Below the pieces are notes generated by a model. It worked only from the letters and a program-made list of their open reading frames with translations, made no database searches and was not told the DNA's origin. A DNA stretch of 9,243 bases from an uncultured Eggerthellaceae bacterium (GTDB taxonomy: Bacteria > Actinomycetota > Coriobacteriia > Coriobacteriales > Eggerthellaceae): the NCBI GenBank assembly GCA_946631805.1, contig CAMPAJ010000048.1, positions 1 through 9,243 of the forward strand. The letters run 5' to 3'. Made by a program: the position numbers and the translations under genes. Of the stretch, positions 1 through 6,737 are shown in pieces. The number at the start of each line of letters is the position of its first letter. The first letter of the stretch is position 1.

Positions 1-1710
1 ATCGTCGCCATGGCGGATGGCAGCTCCGCGATTTCCAAGGTTACCATCATGGAGGCCGACGAGGAGGATATCGAGTCTCCTGAACTGTCTGAGGAATTCA
101 AGGTGACGTTCGACGCAAACGGCCATGGGAAAGCGCCGAATGTCCAGGTCGTCACGAAGGGAAAGACGGTAACCGAGCCGAAGGATCTCACGGAAGCCGG
201 TTGGAAATTCGGGGGCTGGTTCACAGACGAGGGTTGCACAACTGCGTATGACTTCGGTGAGGCGGTAGAGCAGGACTTTACGCTCTACGCCAAGTGGACC
301 GAGGTATTCACGGTGACGTTTGATGCGAACGGCAACGGGACGGCGCCCGAAGCGCAGAAGGTCGAGAAGGGCGCGACTGCCGAAAAGCCTGCCGACCCGA
401 AGGCGGACGGCTATGATTTCGGAGGCTGGTTCAAGGAGCAGGCATGCCAGAACGCCTATGATTTCGGCTCGTCGGTGACGGGGAACATTACGCTCTATGC
501 CAAGTGGGAACCGATGGCGCATAAGCACGAGACGCAGAAGGTGGCCGCAAAGGCCGCTACATGCACCGAGGCGGGCAATATGGAGCACTGGAAGTGCAAG
601 ACGTGCAACAAGCTGTTTAAGGATGAAGCCGCTACAAAAGAAACCACCGAAGCCGCCGTCGCCATTGAGGCTCTCGGCCACGAGCCGGCAGAGGTTCCCG
701 CCAAAGCTGCCACGTGCACCGAAGCGGGCAATGCACAGTACTGGAAGTGCACGCGCTGCAACAAGCTGTTCTCGGACAAAAACGCGACGAACGAGGTTTC
801 TGAATCCGGCGTCGTAATCCCGTCGCTGGGTGGTCACAAGCTCACGCACACGGCCGCAAAGGACGCCACATGCACGGCGGCGGGTAACATCGAATACTGG
901 ACGTGCTCCCGCTGCGGCAAGTACTTCACGGACTCTGCTGGTGCAACCGAAATTGCAAAATCGGGCATATCGAAGGCAGCCCTCGGCCACAACTTGACGC
1001 ATACGGCCGCCAAAGCTGCGACGTGCACGGCCGCCGGCAATACCGAGTATTGGAAATGCTCCCGTTGTGGCAAGTATTTCAGCGATTCATCGGGATCGAA
1101 GCAGATCAAGCAAAGCGCGACCGTAGTTGCAGCTACCGGCCACAAATGGGGCACATGGACGGTGACGAAGCAGGCCACGACGACCGAGACGGGAATGGAG
1201 CGCCGCGTGTGCGCCAACGATTCCTCGCATGTCGAGACCAGGTCGATCCCAAAGAAGAGCGCGACGATAACCTATACCGTAAGCCGCGGCGCGAATGCGT
1301 CGTGGACCAAGGGCTCCAACATACCGCTGCCGTTCACGGTTACCCGCTCCGAAAACGATACGACGACGTACTCGCATTTCAGGAGCATTTCCGTCGATAA
1401 TCAGACGCTTGTGACCACGAATTACACGGTTCGTTCCGGCAGCTTGATTGCCAATATCAACGCCGCGTATTTGCAAAACTTGACGACGGGCTCTCATTCC
1501 ATCGTGTTCAACTTCGATGACGGTACGGCAAGGACCACTTTCACGGTCAACAACGCCTCGAGCAACCAGAACCAAAGCAACACGTCCAATTCGGGAAGTG
1601 CTACTCCCACTACGGGCGACATGATGCCGGTTGCCATTGTGGGCGGCATAGCGCTCGTTGCGCTCATCGCGGCCATCGTCGCCTTCTTTGCAAGGAAACG
1701 CACCAAGTAG
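1..1710 (+). CDS. Cell-surface repeat protein, InlB-type and Cys repeats, sortase-like anchor (5' partial)
   Basis: The frame is open to the left edge (ATC GTC GCC before the first ATG at 10) and no signal peptide is visible, so the true start lies upstream. Residue numbers count from that ATG. Two InlB B-type (Listeria-Bacteroides) repeats lie at about 30-97 and 99-168, with the signatures VTFDANG, GGWF and TLYAKW. Four repeats of about 52 residues follow (171-377), each with ATC-x10-C-x2-C and a GH near its boundary, then a degenerate fifth (378-414). Residues ~417-513 resemble the X2/Ig-like beta domain often found near the C-terminus of Gram-positive surface proteins. An N/S-rich linker leads to TPTTGD (532-537), a hydrophobic helix (~540-560) and the tail ARKRTK. 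This is a cell-wall sorting-signal architecture with T in place of the first L of LPxTG. A wall-exposed role in adhesion or protein contact is inferred; the ligand is unknown. Confidence 0.85.
   Translation: MVAMADGSSAISKVTIMEADEEDIESPELSEEFKVTFDANGHGKAPNVQVVTKGKTVTEPKDLTEAGWKFGGWFTDEGCTTAYDFGEAVEQDFTLYAKWTEVFTVTFDANGNGTAPEAQKVEKGATAEKPADPKADGYDFGGWFKEQACQNAYDFGSSVTGNITLYAKWEPMAHKHETQKVAAKAATCTEAGNMEHWKCKTCNKLFKDEAATKETTEAAVAIEALGHEPAEVPAKAATCTEAGNAQYWKCTRCNKLFSDKNATNEVSESGVVIPSLGGHKLTHTAAKDATCTAAGNIEYWTCSRCGKYFTDSAGATEIAKSGISKAALGHNLTHTAAKAATCTAAGNTEYWKCSRCGKYFSDSSGSKQIKQSATVVAATGHKWGTWTVTKQATTTETGMERRVCANDSSHVETRSIPKKSATITYTVSRGANASWTKGSNIPLPFTVTRSENDTTTYSHFRSISVDNQTLVTTNYTVRSGSLIANINAAYLQNLTTGSHSIVFNFDDGTARTTFTVNNASSNQNQSNTSNSGSATPTTGDMMPVAIVGGIALVALIAAIVAFFARKRTK
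520..1140 (+). repeat. Four tandem ~153-159 bp repeats encoding Cys-x2-Cys modules
   Basis: The units are 520-678, 679-834, 835-987 and 988-1140 (159, 156, 153 and 153 bp). Each encodes a conserved core with A-T-C, A-G-N, a Tyr/His-Trp pair, C-x2-C and K-L/Y-F. Units 3 and 4 are most alike in protein but differ at many synonymous positions. This suggests old duplications under protein-level selection rather than a recent expansion. Three cysteines per unit plus a histidine could bind metal as a zinc-ribbon-like fold; that is inference. Confidence 0.85.
1603..1695 (+). other. C-terminal cell-wall sorting signal, TPTTGD variant
   Basis: TPTTGD is encoded at 1603-1620. A hydrophobic stretch of about 21-23 residues and a basic tail follow and run to the stop. 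The order (motif, helix, positive tail) matches sortase substrates, but the usual leucine of LPxTG is threonine. If no sortase accepts this motif, the protein would simply stay membrane-anchored. Confidence 0.65.
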
Positions 1711-1740
1711 CGCAACAACTGTAGAAACGTGGGATCAAGT

Positions 1741-1769
1741 GGGCGCCCGCACGCACGGTTCGGGCGCCC
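1741..1769 (+). terminator. GC-rich hairpin after the surface protein gene
   Basis: GGGCGCCCG (1741-1749) pairs perfectly with CGGGCGCCC (1761-1769) across an 11-nt loop, 31 nt past the stop. The following bases (GTTCATTTC) are only mildly T-rich, so intrinsic termination is likely but not textbook. Confidence 0.6.
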
Positions 1770-1868
1770 GTTCATTTCAGCATCTCGCCATGTCAAGCCG
1801 CTATTGATGTCGCCTCGAGCAGGCGTTGGGAATGCTGCGACCCATTCGAGGTGGGTGCTTTCAGATTC

Positions 1869-1890
1869 GTTTAAGGGCTCGCGCCTAAAC
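1869..1890. promoter_or_regulatory. Imperfect inverted repeat upstream of the lipoprotein gene
   Basis: GTTTA (1869-1873) pairs with TAAAC (1886-1890), and GGC (1876-1878) with GCC (1883-1885), leaving a 2-nt bulge and a 4-nt loop. It lies about 37 bp before the start codon at 1927. It could be a protein-binding half-site pair or a 5'-UTR hairpin. I see no convincing -35/-10 pair in this gap. Confidence 0.25.
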
Positions 1891-1926
1891 TGACATCATC
1901 GCGAGAGCGAGTGAACGGAGGATGTA

Positions 1927-3534
1927 ATGACGAATTGTTATCCCAAAGGGCGCTGGACGGGGTTCGCGGCCGCCCTTGTGAGCGCGAGCTTGGCATTGAC
2001 GCTTGGCGCGTGCAGCACGTCGGCCGTGTCGGGGTCGGCGAGTGCCGATAGCGCCTCGGCGGAGGTTTCGTCGGCGGCGGCATCGGCAAACAGCGAAGAT
2101 GTTTCGACAAGTTCGAGCGTTTTGGCAGATGCGCCGACCGCAGACGACATCGAGACCACCGAAACCTTGCAAAACTCGGCCGATGGCGAGCATGCCATCG
2201 AGGTCAAGGAATCGGCGCAGAGCTACTCGAACGTTGCGGTGGAGAAAACAGGCGAAGCCGACGGGGATGAAGCCGATTTCTATGGCGAGAACTCGGCCAT
2301 CTTCGCGACGGACGGCGCAACGCTCGACTTGTCCAACATCGTGGTCAATACGAACGGCACGCATGCCAACGCCGTGTTCAGCTATGGCGAGGGCACGACC
2401 GTGAACGTTTCCGACTCGGTCATTCAGACGTCCGGAAATTGCTCGGGCGGCCTCATGACGACGGGCGGCGGCACCATGAACGCCAGCAATTTGCGCATCG
2501 AGACGCAGGGCAACTCGTCGGCGGCCATTCGTAGCGATCGCGGGGGCGGAACCGTCAACGTTGACGGAGGCGTATACACCACCAACGGGACGGGTTCGCC
2601 GGTCATCTATTCTACGGCCGACATCACGGTGAGCAATGCGCAGATGACCTCGACGGCTTCCCAGGGTATCGTGGTCGAGGGCAAGAACTCGGTAACGCTC
2701 AACGACGTGTCGCTCGTCGCCGACAACAACACGAAGAACAGCGACAAGTCCGATTACTACCAGGCCGTGATGATTTACCAGTCCATGTCGGGTGATGCAG
2801 CTGAAGGCACCGCGTCGTTCACCATGAACGGCGGCGATATGGTCAACAAGAACGGCGATGTGTTCTTCGTCAACAACACGGTGGCCACGATATCGCTGAG
2901 CGGGGCCAATATCGTCAACGAGTCCGACGGCGTGTTCCTGCGCGCCGCTGCGGCTGGCTGGGGCAGCGAAGGCTCCAACGGCGGCCAAGTTACGCTTAAC
3001 GCCGATGGCCAGGCTATAGACGGAGACGTGGTGGTCGACGACGTCTCGAACCTGAACCTGTACCTGAAGAACAAGTCGACGTTTACGGGCGCCATCAACG
3101 CTGACGGAGCGGCCGGAGATGTGTACGTCGAGCTCGATGAAGGCTCCACATGGACGCTCACGGGAGATTCGTACATAAAGAGCCTGACGTGCGGCGCCGA
3201 TTCCATCGACCTGAACGGGCATACGCTCTACGTTGACGGCAAAGCCTACGAGGCGGGAACGGCGTCAACGGGCACTGCCATCGAGGTTACGGTAAGCTCC
3301 TCGAACGGCCATGGCGACGGTACGCCTCCCGATATGCCCGGTGGTAGCTCGGGGGCTGCTCCAAGTGGCGAGCCGCCTGCCAAGCCGAGCGGTGACGCTC
3401 CGAGCGGCGAACCGCCCGCCAAGCCCAGTGGCGAGGCGTCGAGCGGCGAGCCGCCCGCGAAGTCCGGCGACAGCGTTTCGAGCGCAGCTTCGGACGCGGC
3501 CTCCGATTCGAGCTCGAGCAATGCGTCGAGCTAA
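1927..3534 (+). CDS. Secreted lipoprotein with predicted right-handed beta-helix and P/S/G-rich tail
   Basis: This 535-residue protein starts at an ATG preceded by GGAGG (1917-1921, 5-nt spacing). The N-terminus has KGRW, a hydrophobic core and the lipobox LGAC with Cys29, so signal peptidase II processing and membrane lipidation are expected. An Ala/Ser/Glu/Asp-rich linker spans ~30-75. Residues ~120-440 are a ladder of short turns rich in N, G, T, V and S (for example TLDLSNIVV, TVNVSDSVI, TVNVDGGVY, SVTLNDVSL, TISLSGANI). This is the pattern of a right-handed parallel beta-helix. The tail carries GDGTPPDMPGG, then three PSGEPPAK repeats and an Ser/Ala-rich end, with no sortase motif. Beta-helix proteins of this sort are often adhesins or polysaccharide-binding or -modifying proteins; no catalytic residues could be identified. 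The substrate is unknown. It may act at the surface alongside the upstream protein. Confidence 0.85.
   Translation: MTNCYPKGRWTGFAAALVSASLALTLGACSTSAVSGSASADSASAEVSSAAASANSEDVSTSSSVLADAPTADDIETTETLQNSADGEHAIEVKESAQSYSNVAVEKTGEADGDEADFYGENSAIFATDGATLDLSNIVVNTNGTHANAVFSYGEGTTVNVSDSVIQTSGNCSGGLMTTGGGTMNASNLRIETQGNSSAAIRSDRGGGTVNVDGGVYTTNGTGSPVIYSTADITVSNAQMTSTASQGIVVEGKNSVTLNDVSLVADNNTKNSDKSDYYQAVMIYQSMSGDAAEGTASFTMNGGDMVNKNGDVFFVNNTVATISLSGANIVNESDGVFLRAAAAGWGSEGSNGGQVTLNADGQAIDGDVVVDDVSNLNLYLKNKSTFTGAINADGAAGDVYVELDEGSTWTLTGDSYIKSLTCGADSIDLNGHTLYVDGKAYEAGTASTGTAIEVTVSSSNGHGDGTPPDMPGGSSGAAPSGEPPAKPSGDAPSGEPPAKPSGEASSGEPPAKSGDSVSSAASDAASDSSSSNASS
3358..3471 (+). repeat. Tandem 39-bp repeats encoding 13-residue PSGEPPAK units
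   Basis: Two 39-bp units (3358-3396 and 3397-3435) and one 36-bp unit (3436-3471) encode A-P/S-S-G-E-P-P-A-K-(P)-S-G-D/E. The third unit has lost one proline codon. Such low-complexity tails usually form an extended stalk, and the copy number may vary between strains by slippage. Confidence 0.85.
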
Positions 3535-3574
3535 CTAACGAAGCTTTCTCATCTACTTTCCCTTTCCCGACAGG

Positions 3575-3590
3575 GGCGGCTCCGGCCGCC
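3575..3590 (+). terminator. Hairpin with UNCG-type loop after the lipoprotein gene
   Basis: GGCGGC (3575-3580) pairs with GCCGCC (3585-3590) around TCCG, which fits the very stable UNCG tetraloop class. TTT follows immediately. It lies between two convergent genes and could also serve the minus-strand gene, although that side lacks a T-run. Confidence 0.6.
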
Positions 3591-3629
3591 TTTGCCGGTT
3601 TAGGGAGTGTTTTGATTCAGCGTGCAGCG

Positions 3630-4352
3630 CTAGCGCGATGCCAGCACAGGCCACATGCTCATCGTCTCGAATCGCCTGCTCATAAACGAATCGTTAAAGT
3701 ACGTGGCAAAGAATTGCTGGACCGGATCGCTTGGCTCGAGGCCGCTTGAGCGCAAGAACCAGCAATCGAGCGCTAAGAGCGTGCATGCCGCGTCGGCAAC
3801 AAGCAATGCGAACACGAACCAGGTGAGCGAGGTGCGTACGTTGGCGGGGATGCGCTCGATCATCGTGACCATTCGAGGGAGCCCCCACAGCACCCAGGCC
3901 AATCCAATAGCGCCCCACACGAGCGCAATGCCGAGGCAGGTGTGTCCATGAAGGTTGAAGGGCTGGTCGATATAGCTCCATGCGACGATGCCGTAACGTG
4001 TTTCGAAGAACCACCCGGCAAGGTATTCGAACAATCCGCCGATGATGGCGCCGGCCGCGAATTGCGTAGCGGCGGAATGCCCGCGCAACGGGTTGACGAA
4101 AAGCGTGAACAGCACTGCGCCTGTGCCGTAAATCGGGGAGAGCGGGCCCACGACGAATCCGGCGCGCGATTCAAGGCGCCCGTCAAGCGCGAAGCTCACG
4201 ATCGTCTCGCCAACGAGCCCCACGAAACTGCAGATGAGAAATATCCAGACCATATGAAAGAACCGCACCTCGACCGGCAGGCGCTTCTCGTAATGGGCGG
4301 AACCCTTTCGTATGGCGTGAGAAAAATGCATGAGCGGCATTGTAGCACTCAT
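3630..4352 (-). CDS. Integral membrane protein of the CmpB family (putative ABC-transporter type IV, PF06541-like)
   Basis: This 240-residue multi-pass membrane protein has hydrophobic segments near 33-55, 66-86, 97-116, 136-157 and 174-198. It carries the hallmarks of the CmpB group: an early G-E-T helix (GLVGET, 45-50), GFVVGPLSPIYG (65-76), EYLAGWFFETRYG (109-121) with W-SY following, and a FN-HGHTCLG segment (132-141). Family members are common in Firmicutes and Actinobacteria. They are named as putative ABC permeases, but the transport role is unproven and no ATPase gene is adjacent here. The start at 4352 has no clear Shine-Dalgarno sequence. The in-frame ATG at 4340 (GAGTG 5-6 nt before it) is a reasonable alternative. 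A 7-codon reading frame (4372-4349) ends by overlapping the 4352 start as ATGA. Confidence 0.85.
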   Translation of the reverse strand: MSATMPLMHFSHAIRKGSAHYEKRLPVEVRFFHMVWIFLICSFVGLVGETIVSFALDGRLESRAGFVVGPLSPIYGTGAVLFTLFVNPLRGHSAATQFAAGAIIGGLFEYLAGWFFETRYGIVAWSYIDQPFNLHGHTCLGIALVWGAIGLAWVLWGLPRMVTMIERIPANVRTSLTWFVFALLVADAACTLLALDCWFLRSSGLEPSDPVQQFFATYFNDSFMSRRFETMSMWPVLASR

Positions 4353-4425
4353 GGTTCACAAGCGTGGAGCATCGTGGCGCTTTTTTGTGGTGTTTAGTCA
4401 CCGTTATTACAGTCCAGATCAAGCA

Positions 4426-4538
4426 GCCCTGTTCGGGAGGGCGATGGGGTCGTGAGCGATTCTGCAGGCACTGCTCCTGCTATTCATTTCTGTTAGCTGA
4501 AGCCAAGCGAACGGCCCCATCGCCCTCCCGAACAGGGC
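4426..4538. repeat. Perfect 24-bp inverted repeat with 65-bp spacer
   Basis: The arm at 4426-4449 (begins GCCCTGTTCGGG, ends CGATGGGG) is the exact reverse complement of 4515-4538. Allowing one G-T pair at 4450/4514, pairing continues through CGT (4451-4453) with ACG (4511-4513), giving about 28 bp. Each arm also contains its own small palindrome, GCCCT-GTTCGGG-AGGGC. The spacer holds another short hairpin, GCAGG (4464-4468) with CCTGC (4476-4480). It could be a long terminator or processing hairpin, or the remains of a small mobile (MITE-like) element. No target-site duplication is evident. Confidence 0.85.
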
Positions 4539-4549
4539 GGACGATGGGG
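4515..4549 (-). terminator. Candidate terminator hairpin just after uraA
   Basis: Read on the minus strand 20 nt past the uraA stop, CCCCATCG (4549-4542) pairs with CGATGGGG (4522-4515). The inner CCCT/AGGG also pairs (4537-4534 with 4526-4523), around a 7-nt loop with a 4-nt bulge on one side. The stem is strong, but no T-run follows (CCGTTCGC). It uses the same bases as the right arm of the 24-bp inverted repeat, so the two folds exclude each other. Confidence 0.45.
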
Positions 4550-4569
4550 AGGACGGTGCGAGCAGGTAC

Positions 4570-5940
4570 CTAGTGCTTGACTTCGGGTACGTGCGGTTTG
4601 GCTATCTCGTACGTGTCGCCATAGGGCAAGATGATGTTAAGGACGATGCCCGCGATTGAGCCGACTGCCAATCCCGAGAGCGAAATCGTTATGTCGCCTG
4701 CGGCGATGACGATGGCGCCGGCCGTGCTGTAGGCTATGCCGATGGACAACACGAGGATGAGCGCGGCAATGATGATGTTGCGGCTCTTTAGGAAGTCCAC
4801 GCGGTTCTCGATGAGGTTGCGCACGCCTACGGCCGAGATCATGCCGTAGAGGATGAGCGATACGCCGCCGATGACGCTTGCGGGCATGGCGCCGATGACG
4901 GCTGCGAATTTGGGGCAGAACGAGAACAGGATGGCGAAGCAAGCCGCCAGGCGCACGACGCGCGGGTCGAATACGCGCGTGAGAGCGAGCACGCCCGTGT
5001 TTTCGCCATAGGTGGTATTTGCCGGCGCGCCGAACAGCGAGGCCAAGATGGTAGCCAAACCGTCTCCCATGAGGGTGCGGTGCAGGCCTGGTTCAGAGAT
5101 GTAGTTGCGATTGCAGGTGGAGCTAATGGCCGAGATGTCTCCGATATGCTCGATCATGGTTGCGAAGGCGAGCGGCATAATCGTGATGATGGCCGTTATC
5201 GCGATACCCGAATCAAAGCCGGAACCGAACAGCGCGAAAACCGTGTTATCCCATATGACGGGCAAGCCAATCCAATCCGCTTCGGCAACGCCCGAAAAAT
5301 CGACCTGCCCCATCGCGATGGCGCTGAGGTACGACACGATGACGCCGAGCAGGATGGGTATGACCTTGATCATGCCGCGCCCCCAGACGTTGCAAACGAC
5401 GATCGTAACGATGGCGATGAGCGCAATAAGCCAGTTCGTCGAGCAGTTTTCGATTGCCGAGCTCGAGAGGATGAGGCCAATTGCAATGACGATGGGCCCG
5501 GTGACAACGGGCGGGAAGTATTTCATGACGCGATTGGCGCCGAACACTTTGAACAGCGCGGAAAGAACCGGGTACAACAAGCCGGCACAAGCTACACCAA
5601 GGCAAGCGTACGGCAGAAGCTCGGGGTGGAAGGTGGAAGGGTCGGCCGGGTTGCCCGCAACGGCCATGTAGCCTGCGATGAACGCGAACGACGAGCCGAG
5701 GAACGCCGGAACCTTTCCCTTCGACAAGACGTGGAATAACAGCGTGCCAATCCCTGCAAACAAAAGCGTGGCCTGGACGGATAGCCCGGTAAGCACGGGT
5801 ACGAGCACGGTTGCGCCAAACATGGCGAACATGTGCTGGAATCCGAAGAGCACCATGCGGGGCTTTCCCAACGTGCGCGCGTCGTATACGGCACCTTGCT
5901 GATCCGGGGCTCCCATGGTGGGGACATCGTTCTTCGCCAT
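4570..5940 (-). CDS. uraA: Uracil permease, NCS2/UraA family
   Basis: This 456-residue polytopic protein has about 14 hydrophobic segments, close to the usual length of the NCS2 nucleobase:proton symporters. The key motifs are FQHMFAMFGATVLVP (34-48, the QH motif), SSFAF (83-87), IEHIGD (263-268) with Glu264 and NTTYGENTGVLA (308-319) with Glu313. The two glutamates correspond to the uracil-binding pair of E. coli UraA. The TTYGEN form favours uracil over xanthine or urate carriers. The ATG at 5940 is preceded by GGAAAGGG (complement of 5949-5956). The gene is divergent from upp, so import and phosphoribosylation of uracil are encoded side by side. A TATAAT box (complement of 5978-5983) lies upstream. 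Uracil specificity is inferred from motifs and context. Confidence 0.93.
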   Translation of the reverse strand: MAKNDVPTMGAPDQQGAVYDARTLGKPRMVLFGFQHMFAMFGATVLVPVLTGLSVQATLLFAGIGTLLFHVLSKGKVPAFLGSSFAFIAGYMAVAGNPADPSTFHPELLPYACLGVACAGLLYPVLSALFKVFGANRVMKYFPPVVTGPIVIAIGLILSSSAIENCSTNWLIALIAIVTIVVCNVWGRGMIKVIPILLGVIVSYLSAIAMGQVDFSGVAEADWIGLPVIWDNTVFALFGSGFDSGIAITAIITIMPLAFATMIEHIGDISAISSTCNRNYISEPGLHRTLMGDGLATILASLFGAPANTTYGENTGVLALTRVFDPRVVRLAACFAILFSFCPKFAAVIGAMPASVIGGVSLILYGMISAVGVRNLIENRVDFLKSRNIIIAALILVLSIGIAYSTAGAIVIAAGDITISLSGLAVGSIAGIVLNIILPYGDTYEIAKPHVPEVKH

Positions 5941-5977
5941 CTAAAATGCCCTTTCCGTCAAACGCAAACCTTTGATG

Positions 5978-6007
5978 ATTATAATGTACGCAACGCTAAG
6001 CTGGCAT
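5978..6007 (-). promoter_or_regulatory. Predicted uraA promoter
   Basis: On the minus strand a perfect -10 TATAAT (complement of 5978-5983) is preceded by an 18-bp spacer and ATGCCA (complement of 6002-6007), a 4/6 match to the -35 consensus. The -35 falls inside the palindrome at 6001-6012. The sequence ATTATAAT also gives a TATAAT on the plus strand (5980-5985), but no good -35 accompanies it there. Confidence 0.5.
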
Positions 6008-6012
6008 GCCAG
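6001..6012. promoter_or_regulatory. 12-bp perfect palindrome, candidate operator of uraA/upp
   Basis: CTGGCATGCCAG is a perfect dyad that overlaps the predicted uraA -35 and sits between the divergent starts. Its position fits a dimeric repressor or activator site, or an RNA hairpin if upp is transcribed from further upstream. The regulator is not identified. Confidence 0.4.
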
Positions 6013-6023
6013 TTCGACTAGAC

Positions 6024-6052
6024 TTGACGGAGCGCCCGTACGGGCTTGTGTA
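6024..6052 (+). promoter_or_regulatory. Possible upp promoter with palindrome in its spacer
   Basis: TTGACG (6024-6029) is a 5/6 -35 match. A 17-bp spacer leads to a weak -10 (TGTGTA, 6047-6052), and the ribosome site follows at 6064. The spacer contains the perfect 12-bp palindrome GCCCGTACGGGC (6034-6045), where a bound protein would block RNA polymerase. The weak -10 keeps confidence low. Confidence 0.35.
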
Positions 6053-6077
6053 TGCCGCGTATTGGAAGGATTGCGTA

Positions 6078-6707
6078 ATGAGCGAAGTTCATGTACTCGA
6101 CCACCCCTTGATTTCCGACAAGCTTACGCGCATGCGGCGCGTGACCACTTCGTCGCAGGATTTTCGTTTGATGCTCAAGGAAATCTCGCTGCTCATGGGT
6201 TACGAGGTGACGCGCGATTTCGAGACGAAGCAAGTCGAGACCGAGACACCCATCTGCAAGGGCACGTTCCCTATGCTTAAGGACGACTTCTTCACCATCG
6301 TGCCCATCCTGCGCGCGGGCTTGGGCATGGTAGACGGCCTTCTGGAGCTCATGCCGTTTGCCCACGTGGGCCACATCGGCCTGTTCAGGGACGAGACGAC
6401 GCACAAGCCGGTCGAGTACTACTTCAAGATGCCCCCGAACGTCGAGAATTCGCATATCATTGTCGTCGACCCAATGCTGGCGACGGGTGGAAGCGCAGCC
6501 GACGCCATCGATAGCTTGAAGAAGCGTGGCTGCAATAACATTCGCCTGCTCAATCTGGTGGCAGCGCCCGAAGGCATAAAGGCCGTGCACGAGCGCCATC
6601 CAGATGTAGACATCTATGTAGCGGCCGTTGACGAATGCTTGAACGAGGATGCTTACATCGTCCCCGGGCTCGGCGATGCGGGCGATCGTATTTTCGGCAC
6701 GAAATAA
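6078..6707 (+). CDS. upp: Uracil phosphoribosyltransferase
   Basis: The cytosolic enzyme converts uracil and PRPP to UMP and pyrophosphate in pyrimidine salvage. The 209-residue product matches the family length (about 208). Visible motifs are ILRAGLGM (77-84), the PRPP loop [15 protein letters not shown] (129-143), LVAAPEG (160-166), and the C-terminal uracil-binding [13 protein letters not shown] (197-209). The start at 6078 is chosen because GGAAGGA (6064-6070) lies 7 nt before it, and [12 protein letters not shown] aligns with the known N-terminus. The frame extends to an ATG at 6006, but those 24 residues are unlike the family and lack a ribosome site. Divergent uraA supplies the substrate. 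Confidence 0.97.
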   Translation: MSEVHVLDHPLISDKLTRMRRVTTSSQDFRLMLKEISLLMGYEVTRDFETKQVETETPICKGTFPMLKDDFFTIVPILRAGLGMVDGLLELMPFAHVGHIGLFRDETTHKPVEYYFKMPPNVENSHIIVVDPMLATGGSAADAIDSLKKRGCNNIRLLNLVAAPEGIKAVHERHPDVDIYVAAVDECLNEDAYIVPGLGDAGDRIFGTK

Positions 6708-6737
6708 CGTTTGCGCGTAATTCGACCTAGCGAACAG

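Larger units (their letters stand above)
4353..4569. other. Intergenic region between uraA and the CmpB-like gene
   Basis: No protein gene is supported here. The right half is taken up by the long inverted repeat described separately. The left part is AT-richer, with a T6 run at 4381-4386 (AAAAAA on the minus strand). It must contain the promoter of the minus-strand CmpB-like gene if that gene is not read through from uraA. A possible weak minus-strand element is TTGATC (-35, complement of 4418-4423), but no good -10 stands at the right distance. Confidence 0.4.

Noticed and set aside
520..1140. Regular ~155-bp periodicity considered as a CRISPR-like or DNA-level repeat array
   Set aside because: The period is coding, keeps frame and protein motifs, and has diverged at synonymous sites. 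There are no short identical repeats with variable spacers.
1885..3222. Long open frame on the minus strand (445 codons)
   Set aside because: It lies wholly opposite the lipoprotein gene, which has a signal peptide, lipobox and ribosome site. The antisense product is Arg/Val/His-rich without recognisable domains, as expected from an antisense frame in GC-rich coding DNA.
4360..4386. Possible plus-strand terminator AAGCG ... CGCTT followed by a T-run
   Set aside because: The stem is only 5 bp with a 13-nt loop, and no plus-strand gene ends nearby. The T-run alone is not enough.
4400..4408. Single LytTR-like half site ACCGTTATT upstream of the CmpB-like gene
   Set aside because: No partner repeat exists 21 bp away on either side, and one core position deviates. 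Isolated 9-mers like this occur by chance.
6006..6077. Upstream in-frame ATG extending upp by 24 residues
   Set aside because: The extra residues do not match the Upp N-terminus, and the good ribosome site (6064-6070) serves the ATG at 6078. The extension would also cover the predicted promoter.
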